Of a DNA stretch of 64,000 nucleotides, positions 21,236 to 33,226 are shown piece after piece (the stretch's first letter is position 1; each line of letters starts with the position of its first letter). The stretch is from Cepaea nemoralis. Taxonomy: Eukaryota > Mollusca > Gastropoda > Stylommatophora > Helicidae. The DNA is taken from the NCBI GenBank assembly GCA_014155875.1, contig JACEFZ010004239.1, forward strand, positions 578,501-642,500, given 5' to 3'. Under the pieces are notes generated by a model. That model made no database searches. It was not told the origin of the DNA and saw only the letters and a list, made by a program, of their open reading frames with translations. The translations under genes and the position numbers were made by a program.

Positions 21236-23272
21236 TACTTTTTTTTATAAGTTTACACGAGATACTTATAAGCTTGGTCGAGATGTTTCATGTTTTGACC
21301 AACATTTTTCCCCCTTTGGTTAACACACTTTCTTAGTTCGGTCAACATATTTCATAGTTTAGCCCATATATTTTTCCCTTTTGGTTAACAAATTTTCTTA
21401 CTTTTCAGAAGTTTGGTGTACGTTTTTCTTTACTTGGTCAATATTTTTCTCATTAGGTTAACACATTTTCCTAAGTTTTATAAGTTTTGTGTAACCTTTT
21501 TCTTCAATTGGGCGATATTTTTCTCATTAGGTTAACACATTTTCCTAAGTTTTATAAGTTTTGTGTAACTTTTTTCTTCACTTGGGCGATATTTTCTCAT
21601 TAGGTTAACACATTTTCCTCCTTTTCATAAGTATGGTTGAGATATTTCTTCAATTGGGCGATATTTTTTCCATTTGGTTAACAAATTTTCTTACTTTTCA
21701 GAAGTTTGGTGTATGTTTTTCTTTACTTGGTCAATATTTTTCTCATTAGGTTAACACATTTTCCTAAGTTTTGTAAGTTTTGTGTAACTTTTTTCTTCAA
21801 TTCGGCGATATTTTTCTCATTAGGTTAACACATTTTCCTAAGTTTTATAAGTTTTGTGTAACTTTTTTTCTTCAATTGGGCGATATTTTTCTCATTAGGT
21901 TAACACATTTCCCTAAGTTTTATAAGTTTTGTGTAATTTTTTTCTTCACTTGGGCGATATTTTCTCATTAGGTTAACACATTTCCCTAAGTTTTATAAGT
22001 TTTGTGTAACTTTTTTCTTCAATTGGGCGATATTTTTCTCATTAGGTTAACACATTTTCCTAAGTTTTATAAGAATGGATGAGATATTTCTTTACTTGGC
22101 CAATATTTTCCCCATTAGGTTAACACATTTTCCTCCTTTTCATAAGTATGGTTGAGATATTTATAAGATTAGTTGTAACATGTCTTTACTTGGATAATAT
22201 TTTTCACATTTGGTTAATAAAGTTTCCTACATTTTAAAAGTTTGGATGCGATATTTCTTTACTTGACCAATATTTTTCATCTTTGGCTAACAAATATTCC
22301 TACTTTAGTCGACATATTTTCCTATTTTTTGTAAGTTTGGTCGAGATATTTCAAAACTTGGTCAATATTTTTTCATAATTTGGGTAATACATTTTCATAT
22401 AACGGTCGACATCTTTATAAGTTTGTCCATCGTTTCGCCTATTGTATAACTTCAGTCGACATATTTCTTGCTTTTACTAGCATATTTTCTTACTTGTTAT
22501 AAATTCGGATGAGATATTTCATTACTTGGTCAATGTTTTTTCACCTTTGGCTAACAAATGTTCATACATTTTATAAGTTTGGCCGATACATCTATAAGTT
22601 TGATCGATATTTTTCCTATTTGGCTAACATGATTTCCTACTTGCCCAATATTTGTCACATTTGACGAACAATTTTCCTAAGTTTTATAAGAATGGATGAG
22701 ATATTTCCTATTTTGGTCACCTTTTTAAATTAATTTGGTTACAATTTTTCCTACTGTTTATAATGTTAGTCGAGACGTTTCTTATTTTGACCAACTGTTT
22801 TTGTCAGTTTTAGCTAACAATTTTTCCTACATTTTATAAGTTGGCCAAGACGTTTCTTATTTTGGCTAACAATTTTGTCAGTTTGGCTAACAATTTTTCC
22901 TACATTTTATAAGTTGGTCGAGATATTTCTGTATTTGGCTAACATTTTCATTAGTTTGACTAGCCTTTTTCCTATTTCTTATACGCTTGGTTGAGATATT
23001 TCTTATTTTGACCCCGAGTTTTATAAGTTTGGCTAACAAATTTTACTATATTTTATACGTCTGGTCGATATATTTCTATATTTGGCCAACATTTTAATAA
23101 TTTGGCTAACATTTTTTCCTATTTCTTATAAGCTTGGTTGAGATATTTCTTATTTTGACTACGAGTTTTATAAGTTTGGCTAACATATTTTACTATACTT
23201 TATACGTCTGGTCGATATATTTCTATATTTGGCCAACATTTTAATAATTTGGCTAACATTTTTTCTTATTTG
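21236..23272 (-). repeat. Degenerate satellite array in the right arm
   Basis: Inverted counterpart of 16797-18905, with the same subunits (TTTGGCTAAC, TTTGGCCAAC, GGTCGATAT) and the 74-bp higher-order unit around 21440-22060. It is slightly shorter than the left array. Confidence 0.92.
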
Positions 23273-25322
23273 ACTGTTGGAGTGGAACATAGAACCTGTA
23301 CTTTTGTCAGGATGTGAAATGTGGTAATGAGCCGACACATTGAAAAACATATATTAGCATTGGAACTAGGTTTCTGCGGAAAGATGCAAAGACCCCCCTT
23401 TGGCCAGGCAGAAGAATTAATGAAAGGACAGCGGGTACGTGATATGTCATGTTATATGAGAAGCCTAAGACTGATCCGGGGAAGCTTGTTGTGTTCACGG
23501 GTAATATTATATGATAAATATAGCTAAACACTCGTCGGTGTATGACCCGATAGATGTTAAGTAAAAGGTACACCTCCCCCAACTGGCCTCGGTGCTCACA
23601 TCTCTCCTCTATGTCTATGAGAACGGGTTAGTTGAATACTGTGATGACTTGATTATAGTTGTGTATATTATATTCGAAACTGCCTTGTGGTGTATAGAGG
23701 CCTTGGTAGTAGTAGTTTCGTGTTCTTTACTGTTACTTGGTGACCCTATGACGACTCGGAAATAGAAAAGCGAGAGAATGAACACCCTTTTAAACCTCCG
23801 ACGCCCTGTTGACGAGGGGGCAGAATCACTCCCGTACATGGTGGTCATCACGAATTAGGTCCCCTGGTTCGATCGCCAACATAATACCGTTTTTTTCCCC
23901 TGTAGTATCCCTCTTAACCACGTGTCTCGGCTGTATCCATACGCATGTGACAGATACAACGCCCTCTTTGCCCGGATGTAGCCGTTTCCCACATGTTCAT
24001 ATACAGTGTGATAATATACGTCTATCTTGTGCGTTATCGGTTTACTTCTACCACACTAATGCATACGAGTAGAGACATGGAGCTTGAAATGGGGAAACGG
24101 TAGCCGTGAGCATAAAAGGAAAGAAAAAAATGTCTGATAGGAGGTGGCTTTAAATCGTTGGAACAAGAATCGCTGTGATGAAGGTTGTCTTTTGCAAATT
24201 GGAAAACATACTGACTAATATAAAGTTGACAACTGTAATGAGAAATAAAAGGAGTGTTTAAGTACTACATAGAACCCGTACTTTAGTATGACTGTGAAGC
24301 GTGGTCAATGAGCAGACAAGTTGAAAAGCCTCTAATGCCAGTGGCGTTGTGGATTCTGAGACATAGTTTTTAAAAAGTTCACTAGACAACCGCATGAAAC
24401 TCCCTCCAAATACTACAAGGCAACATGACAAAACATACAACGTAGCAGACACATAGATACTATACCAGCTCTGTAAGGCAACATACTTTGATAATGTAGA
24501 CATAACGGCCGCTTTCTAATAATACTGCACACATCTATAAGCAGTGGTAAACCCGTATACACAGATACACGATACTTTCCTAAAGTAGACTCTAGCCATG
24601 TTCGCAGTGCAGCTATATAGAGGCATGTCTGAGTTGATGTGAAATATTTTTGGTTATTTTTACACCCGGATGTAATAGGCGACAAGTCACAACACAGCTA
24701 CGATGCGCTGGCAGGGGTGACCTTAACAACTTCACATACTGGTCAATCTATATACACCACCCAATAACATAGTACACCATCCGTCTTCAAGCCACAAGCG
24801 TTTTCAATGTCACAAGAATAACGAACTACTGATATTTAAGATCAGAGTGGCACATGCTGATACTGTTTGTGATATCTCCTACTCATACCACCTGTTTTAA
24901 CTAAATAAGGACACATACACCTAGCCCATAATCTCCAATCGGCAATTATGAGAAAAATCGAGGGTAGTGTTATTGATTTTTATTGGATGTCCCGACAATA
25001 GGTGTTAATCTTTTAATCCCCTTCCAACCTTTATATGAACATTTATTAATATCGCGAACTATTTGCAATGGCGGAGATATAAGAAATATTATTAACCTGA
25101 CTTGGTCATTACGATGACGATAATCCCCTGGATTAGCCGTTATAAGAATAAGTATTGATTTTTGGCAACACCTGTTGAGGTCATATTCTGAATGTTAAGT
25201 TAGCTTATATTTTGTGACTCGTAGGTACAATGGTGAAATCTGCTGCCTGTGTTTTTCATCAGCGGTGGGACTTGTGGCCGCGACGACACCCACACCTTGA
25301 TGACTGGAAATCTTACCCACGA

Positions 25323-26475
25323 CAAAGTTCCGAGATTCGAACCTGTCACTTCCACGGTGTCTGGGGTACCCCCTAAACATACTCCGCAACCAGCACACCA
25401 CCTCTACTTTTCTAAACATAACCGGGTTAATAACAACCGAGCTCGAAATCACAACTAAGTAACCAAATATTATCAATATTTCTTCTACCACTAGACCACC
25501 CCACTGGGATTCGAACCCGATGATAGTGTTCGGAAGCGTTTATCTAGTTACCCATCCACTCGCCCCACCCCTTAACAACGAATATCACAAAGTCATACCC
25601 ACTAAAACCATCGGCCATCTTTACACTTTCAAAGTTTTCATTTGAAGAGCTGTAACCGGTATGCTGATAGTATTTAAGTCCCAGCCACTATAGATAATAG
25701 TAACCCTGTTATAACAAACAGTCGACCACTTTACAATAGACATATAATGAAAATATCCTTGGTCTTCTGACGACCGACGCCAAAATTATGCGTTGAATGT
25801 GTCGGTGGTATACCTCCATGCCTATATTTACCCACTTCTCCACTCGATCACCCTGGCTCTTACCAAAGAACGGGCGTAATTATCCAACCAATCCGCCCCT
25901 CGCCCACCTCTTAACAAGGATCAGAAGCAGTTATTTAGCTATTTGTACACTCACCAACCCCTTGACAACGACCTGGAGCCTTTATCTAGCAACTCCTCTG
26001 TCTCTTAGCAAGGAACCGACGCATTTACTTAGCCACTTCGCCACTCGCCCATCCCTTTAAATTGTTCGGAAGCTGTTATATAGGTACATCACCACTCACC
26101 AACCCCTTAACAACGAATACCACGAAGCCACGGCCCCTTACAACCGTTACTACCGGCCATCTTTATTTTTTTAAGGTTTTCATTTGAAGAGGTGTAATCT
26201 ATATGATGATAGTTTTATAAGCCACTACGACCCACTACAGATCATATACACGCCATATATACCTTTTTACTTATTACAATTTTCATATCACACCCGGTGC
26301 GCCTCGAGGGTTCGATCCCACCTAACCCCACCACAGTACTCGTCACTGACCGGCCTTGTGGTCACTCAGCAATGACCGGCCATTTGGTTACTACAAGACA
26401 CTGACTGGGTTCGACCCCGTACTGCTCCACGCGACTGATCCACCGCGACCGTTCCTGCGACTTCGCCCGCGCGCC
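25323..26475 (-). repeat. Cluster of tRNA-like fragments in the right arm
   Basis: Mirror of 13560-14705, with inverted B-box-like sites near 25335, 25510, 26310 and 26410. The block includes the mirrored ~180-bp direct duplication. Confidence 0.5.
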
Positions 26476-26712
26476 TTTGGTTGTCTTTTATTTTTTTTTT
26501 TTTTTAATTAGTTAAAATATTATACACACAGTTATCTGCTCTTAGAAAAACATGTCTTTTCTTAGATGTATCGCCCCCTTACATATGACCTAAATACCCT
26601 ACCCTACCCTACCCAACACACCCCAGCTCCGAGACCGAAAAGGATTGGGGTCAATCCTTAGAGGTCAATCCTGAAATAATAATCAGTTAGGACGTAAGAT
26701 ACTACTTATAGC

Positions 26713-27499
26713 AAATTGACCATTATAACACCTTCATGGAATATCCATCCACTGGATGTATGTCATAAGGAAACTTCTTAATTGGCACTTTCTTTTCCCC
26801 AAGGATATTTTGTGTATGTGGCTATATGAATTCCTCTATCTATCATCAATGATTACTACCACTGTAAATTGTATGACATTAAGTCACTAATACATCGTGA
26901 TAATCAAACCTGGTCATAGCAAACAAACAACCGCTGGTTTTCCAACAAGTAAATATGACCTCCATTTTTGAGGAATTTGTCTATATTGAATTTCTAAATA
27001 TCATGATCAATTAATGTCATGAGTGGCTGTCAGCTATATCATTCAGTGATGATGCATCTCTATATGTCTAAACTAGCATTTATATGATTTACATGTTCAG
27101 GCAGCGCTCAACACCTGTTCAGATTTCTGCTATGTAATTTACTCAGGCAGTGTCATGTTGTTGTCTCAGCACTGCAGAGCTCAACGTATGAAGTCAACCA
27201 AATTACTGATGTCGTCACTGCTTTGTTTGGGGCTCAACTATCTACCAGCGAGAGTTATTTTTCTGTTGTGTAGTGACTTTAACTAATGTAGTATATGCTA
27301 GTTTGATGTATATTTATGACATTGGATTTGTTCCCCGTATCCATGCATCTACTGTGTTCATTAGGAAAGAGGCGCTGGAACCTATTGCCCCCGGGTAGAT
27401 TTGGCCCGTTAGCTATTACAGCGGCCACTCTAGGAGATGGAAAACTCCAATTATAAACCCCTAAGTTTAAGGTGGACCGACGTGCCGAGGACTGAATGG
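26713..27499. other. No recognisable gene
   Basis: AT-rich sequence right of the duplicated TATAGC up to the start of the I-group LINE. No protein motif or tRNA-like signal is visible. The LINE 5' boundary in 27280-27600 is not sharp. Confidence 0.45.
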
Positions 27500-28162
27500 C
27501 CATGGGTGAGATCGTCGTGAACGTGGAACGTCTGGTATGTGAGCGGGCGGCGCCAGGCGTATGGACTCTTGAGGGACATCCCCTGCCCCTTCCCTAGCAG
27601 GCAGGCTCTACTAGGGTGACCGATTATATCCTGCCGTCATATCTAACCAACTATGAATAATACAAAGAATTATCGCTGAAGCAACGGAGTACGTGCTTTG
27701 TGCTTGATACCTTTGACAACAGCCAGCGGGGAGAGAATGAAGCGGAGAAGAAGAGGTAGGAGAGAGGGGGAAGGAAAAGGAAAAAGAGGGCTGGAGCCAG
27801 AAGGGGTAGAAGGAAAACGGATCGTTTGGGACTCAAAAATGTACGGGTTGGGTATTGGAATTGCCGCAGTGCGAAGCAACGAGGACCAATACTGGAGAAA
27901 CTGGTCTACGATTTCGATGTCCTGATGTTACAAGAACTAAATACGAACTCTTTTAAGTGCCCTGGCTACACATGTTACATCAACCCAACTGGGAAGGGAA
28001 GACATGGGCAGGCTCTGGTGGTCAAGGCCGGTTTACAGCATTCAATACTGGATATGAGTGGGTGGGGTCAGGAGAGTAAAGAGGTGCAGGGAATGCGGAT
28101 ACAAATCGGCCGATACAGCTGGAACCTGATAAATGTATATGTAAGTGGGGAATCTTGCATAA

Positions 28163-28274
<112 letters not shown>

Positions 28275-29205
28275 GGGACCGGTTGAAAGGTTCAGTGGAC
28301 ACTCCAGATACCAGGTATCTGATATGTGGTGACTTCAACGCCCGCGCCAAGGAATAGGACAGGTCGGGAGAGAACAGACAGGGTATTGATCTTGCTGAGG
28401 CCTTGCTGGAGACGGATGTTGTCTGTCTTAATGACGGTACACCCACTAGGCTAGCAATGAGACCGGGGGACCCTGACACGGCCATCGACCTGAAGCTTGT
28501 ATCCCAAGAGGCGGCATCAGATATAAAATGGAGCGTCCTTGGTGACTATGGAAGTGACCACCTCCCCTGTTCTGTGCTGATACCCAAGTCCAGCACAGTT
28601 AGGACTATAAGAGTTCGCAGGGCATTCAGTTATGATCACGACCACTCTTCGCTCTTGGGGCGCCTAAGATCAGAGGGAAGATCTAAACCAACAAGAAGAC
28701 TCTTTATCCAACCACCATGATGGACACCAGAGGTCAAGAATTCATGGAGGGAAAAGAGGGTGGCCATAAGGATTTGGCAGAGTGTGCGAAGAGCAACCAA
28801 TTCAGTGGACACAGAATTGGAAGAGGCTGAAAGATATACAAAAGTAAAGGTGCAGGATTTTAAACTCCAGGCAGCAGAGGCAAAAATGATTAAGTGGGAA
28901 CAGTTTATGAATGAAGTCGGTGGGGATGTGATATTGGGAAAATTCTGGAGGCTGCACCGGCAGATGAAGAGACAGGTGATGCCTGGTTCACATGGCACCG
29001 TTTACGTTGATAACAACCAACCTATGACAACTGACAAGGACAAAGGGGAGGCTTTACTTGCGCGATTTGTAAAACAGACCGATCAGCAAGATAGAGCTAT
29101 TAGAGATAATGTCAGAGAAGCCTTGTCACGGGTCACTAGGAAGGAGGACTGTGAGATTAAAGTGGAGGACATTAGACGGGTACTGAAACGGGCTAAAGAG
29201 GTCGA

Positions 29206-29815
29206 GAATTCATGGAGGGAAAAGAGGGTGGCCATAAGGATTTGGCAGAGGGTGCGGAGAGCAACAAATTCAGTGGACACAGAATTGGAAGAGGCTGAAA
29301 GGTATAAAAAAAAGTAAAGGTGCAGGACTTCAAACTCCAGGCAGCGGAGGCATGTGGGTGTACCGTCATTTAGACAGACAACACCCGTCTCAAGCAAGGC
29401 CTCAGCAAGAGCAATACCCTGTCTGTTCTCTCCCGACCTGTCCCATTCCTTGGCGCGGGTGTTGAAGTCACCACATATCAGATACCTGGTATCTGGAGTG
29501 TCCACTGAACCTTTCAACCAGTCCCAACTCTCTCTGGGACTGGTGTACAGACAGGGCGTTGAAGTCACCACCAGGTCCAGATGGGGTGAGGTATTCCCAT
29601 ATGAGGAACATAAATGATGGGGACTTGGAGGAGCCTTGGAGGATACAAGCGCCAGGTCGATGGCCGTGTCAGGGTCCCCACGGTCTCATTGCTAGCCTAG
29701 TGGGTGTACCGTCATTTAGACAGACAACATCCGTCTCAAGCAAGGCCTCAGCAAGAGCAACACCCTGTCTGTTCTCTCCCAACCTGTCCCATTCCTTGGC
29801 GCGGGCGTTGAAGTC
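29206..29815. repeat. Scrambled direct and inverted LINE segments
   Basis: 29206-29351 directly repeats 28737-28882 (WREKRVAIRIWQ region). 29352-29570 is an inverted copy of the endonuclease part at about 28280-28450. 29640-29812 is a second inverted copy of the same part. GGTCCAGATGGGGTGAGGTA occurs near 29574 and, with one change, near 29819. The whole lies between the intact linker and the RT of LINE A. Confidence 0.85.
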
Positions 29816-31554
29816 ACGCCAGGTCCAGATGGGGTGAGGTACTCCCATATGAGGAACATAAATGATGGGGACTTGGAGGAGATGGCTCTTTGTTTCAATC
29901 TAAGCATCAATACGGCGGAAATACCCCGCGATTGGCTGCATAGCTACCTGGTCCCACTCCCAAAGCCAGGTAAGGACCACTCCCAAAGCCAGGTAAGGAC
30001 CACTCCAAACTTAATGGATACCGAATCATAACCCTGCAAAATACGTATAGCAAAGTCCTCGAAAAGATAGTAGCACGCAGGCTCCAGCAACATTTGGAAA
30101 GTCGGATTTGGGAGCTACCGGCCTGGAAAGGACACCTGGGCCAATGCTGCAACTTTTGCATTTGATGTCTACGAGGGCTTCTAGGATTAACATGAGACAG
30201 TGGCGGTAGCTCTTGACCCGGAGGATGCGTATAACAGGGTTAGGTATGATCGGTTAATACACACACTGTTGGACATGGAGGTCTGCCCTTGCCTTGTTAG
30301 ATGGGTTGCGGCAGTCCTTTATGAGCGTTAGGTTGCACTGGACTTCTGACCTCTGTACTATTACACCTGAGTTGCCGGGTGCTCTTTAATGTCTACACCA
30401 GCAAAATCGCAGCTATTGAGACACCAGGTGTGGGTAGAATCTTGACATTTGCAGATGATGTGCTGGTGTACAGACAGGGCAGAGGCAGGGCCAGTTTGGC
30501 GAAAGACGTACAGGTGGCGGTAGACAAGGTGACGGAGTGGTGCAGGGACGCAGGGGCCATTTTAAACCCAGACAAGGCATAGGTTGTGTGGTACTCCCTA
30601 GATAACCGGATCGTCAAGGCAGACGTCCCAGGTATTATGTTGAATGGATGTCCTCTTAGTCGAGAGAGTAAATTGAAGTACTTGGGTATCACCTTTGACA
30701 GGGGTTTGTCTTTTAAGGATCATGTGGAGGATTTGGTGGTGAAGGCTGGTAGGGGACTTAATGCATTGAGGGCTATGGCAGCAACCGGGGTAGATCAGAG
30801 GATGCTGTACAGGCTCTTTCAGCAGTTAATAATTTCTGTAATTGAGTATGGTTTGGGGGTGCTGACAGTATCAAAAAGCCAGCTTGGAAGGTTGGAGCGC
30901 ATACAGAATGCTGCCATGCGGTTAATACTGGGGTGCACAAAGGACACACCAATTATCTGCATGAGGCTTATCCTGGCGCTACCTACAATGACGGATAAGC
31001 ATAGGGTTCTTCAGGCCAAATTGTGCGTGAGAGTTGCCGCAGACAGGGATCACCCGCTGCATGCAGCAATGGATATGGTAAAGGGTCAAAGACTAAGACG
31101 AGGCAGGTCCTGGATGGCACAGGCAGAACTTTCTATAAGTCAGGTGTGTGATCTAGAGACCATCAATCGTGAAAAAGAGTGGGTTGAAGTTCCGGATGAC
31201 ATGACGGACTGGCACAATGTAATAATAACACTGGGTCGTGAGTGCAGAGAATGGGCAGCGGGTCGCACTGAGTTTGAAGTGCAACAGCTGATCCAGAGCA
31301 ACACACATCAAGGTGACATAGTCATCTACACCAGGGGTGGGCAAACTACGGCCCGCGGGCCGCATGCGGCCTGCCATCTGGTTTTATGCGGCCCGCGAGG
31401 GCTTTTAGGAATAAAATGTTTTTACTTCGTTTTTAAGTTATGTTGTTGAATTTTAAAGAATTTCATGTACCGTTATGATTATTTCAACATTTTTGATAAG
31501 ATTTCTTTCTAATTATCAATTTTTGTAAACAGTCCTTGGCCTTCGTAATGTAAT

Positions 31555-32640
31555 GTTTCTTCTTCTTCCGTTCGCCTTAAATACTATAACTGCAATGTTG
31601 CCTCTTGTGTGAAGTTAACTGTCCCTTTTAGTTCACTCAGCAGTTCATAGAGTTTATCTTCCACTGTCGTCTCCCTTGGCCAGAAGGTTAACCTAGACAT
31701 GCTGTAATTTGGGCAGTCTTTGAGTATGTGCTCTCTGTCTGCGACGCCAATCCACACGTGCACATGGCTGAGTCACCAATCTTGAATCTTGTATACATGT
31801 GGTTGCGCAATCTATTGTGTCTTGTTCCGAGGAGCAGAATAATGACTTGTTCTGGTCTGTCCATAACGTGGTAGTCGTCTTGAGCTGGTTTTGGTGGCTT
31901 TCTGACTGATTTGATCATTCTTTTCGTTTGGTGGTAACGGGCACATCAGGCTGTTCTTCTTTTGCTCCTTCCTTAGCCAATCGATCAGTTCTGTCGTTTC
32001 CGGGTACTCCACAGTGGGATGGTATCCACTGTATGGTGACCTTATGCTGGCTGCTAAGTTAAGAAAGTAGTGTTCTTAATACTGGCAATTTCCAAGACAT
32101 CATTTCGTTTTCGTTGAGGTGAGTTTCTTGCATTCCAGTGCATTAGTTTTAGTCTTTGTTTGGTATGGCCAGACGCTCTATTCTCAGGTCCCCTGGCTCC
32201 ACAGGACATCTGAGAAGGACCTCCAGTAGTTATGGTTGGACTCTTTCGAGGCATATGGCCTGGCATTGCACCTGCCTGGGGGTCCAAAGTAGGGCGAGCA
32301 CCGTAACATTTAGCCGTAGTCGACATATTTCATTGCGCGTGATTGGTGGCATCCTGATTTCTGTGGTGCGCCTCCTCGCTGGTTGCCTCTTTATTCAGCA
32401 CCTTTCCTTTGCTAGAGCAGACTGTGGTCTTACTCGAGTTTAGGTGTATAGGCACGCACACACATGTCTGCGCATGCACGTACGAGCATACACATCTAAA
32501 GCGTTCTGTATATTTCTCGGCGCCAGTGACTCGCCGCCGCCCCTTCTCCTGTTAGTTAAAACAGTTCCTCCACGAGAAGGCCAGAAGGTGGACTTCTGCT
32601 GCAAAGGTGATGAATGCACGAGCCATTAGGGTATTTATGC
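31555..32640 (-). mobile_element. Internally deleted I-group LINE in hAT copy 1
   Basis: The minus strand has the RNase H C-terminal tail (KSVRKPPKPAQDDYHVMDRP, then HNRLRNHMYTRFKIGDSAMC) and upstream wording VPGNDRTD-like. This joins, after a deletion, to 5' endonuclease sequence (KQRLKLMHWNA near 32150). The middle of the LINE (RT) is missing. The same derivative sits at the same place in hAT copy 2 (41745-42610), so it inserted before the copies separated. The protein is nearly that of the intact LINE at 33227-36285. Confidence 0.8.
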
Positions 32641-33052
32641 AGGGTTGGGCGCTCACCCCAACCCGGCCCCTGGCTACATACAGCAACATATGGAACCATG
32701 TTATGCTAAAATGTGAATTTATCGATTTTTATATAGAGAAATATTTATCGACATGAAAAATTTAATAAGGATGATTTTATGAAAAACAGATATTTCTCCG
32801 GTGAATAAAATGATTTATTTTGCAAGAAAATATTACATTTAAAAGTCTTTTGCAGTTTTAAATTATTTCCACATTTACAATGTTCAAATTAATTTATTTG
32901 TTGTAGTAGTCTTGATATATTTCTGAAATTTATTCTGAGTTTACTACTTGTTTTCCGAATATTTTATTTTCACACACAGCCGGAAGTAGGTTTTGTTTCA
33001 TTTCCGTTTTAAAGTTTTGTACAGTTCTAACTGTTCGAATTTTATTTAAAAA

Positions 33053-33226
33053 ATGAATGTCAATAACAAATGTAAGATTGAAGATGAATGCCGTGTTTTT
33101 AATTATGAATGGACAACTAAGTACTGTTTTATAAAAGTTGGTAGCAAATCAGTTTGCTTGCTGTGTCGTGAGTCAGTGGCTGTCTTCAAGGAGTACAATT
33201 TAAAAAGACATTATCAAAAACAACTT
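33053..33226 (+). pseudogene. hAT copy 1 transposase N-terminus (BED-like zinc finger)
   Basis: Starts with ATG in AAAAATGAATG context and encodes ECRVFNYEWTTKYCFIKVG and SVCLLCRESVAVFKEYNLKR, followed by H-Y-Q. The C-x2-C...H pattern matches the BED-like finger of GTF2IRD2/ZBED-type hAT proteins, which binds the transposon ends. It is cut after Gln by the LINE at 33227. The uninterrupted copy is at 43214. Confidence 0.85.

Larger units (their letters stand above)
13319..26706. mobile_element. Giant inverted-repeat element (13.4 kb) with 6-bp target duplication
   Basis: The left arm (13319-20033) and right arm (20109-26706) are inverted copies separated by about 75 bp. The ends read AGTAGTATCTTACG... 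and ...CGTAAGATACTACT. Directly outside both ends is TATAGC (13313-13318 and 26707-26712). Exact duplication at the point where the symmetry stops is good evidence for insertion as a unit. A 6-bp duplication and AG...CT ends are the known signature of Polinton/Maverick elements. Long arms built from short tandem repeats recall foldback elements. No polymerase, integrase, protease or capsid gene is visible. The arms differ by scattered substitutions and indels. What mobilised it is unknown. Confidence 0.75.
20109..26706 (-). repeat. Right arm of the giant inverted repeat
   Basis: About 6598 bp, the reverse complement of the left arm and roughly 117 bp shorter. Part of the difference lies in the satellite copy number. 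Point differences are scattered, for example at 25389 (GCAACC here, the complement of GGTTGT at the matching left site). Confidence 0.95.

Noticed and set aside
13319..26706. Palindrome as a simple assembly or read fold-back artefact
   Set aside because: The arms differ by substitutions and indels, have a unique asymmetric centre, and are flanked by the same hexamer. Read-level checking would still be useful.
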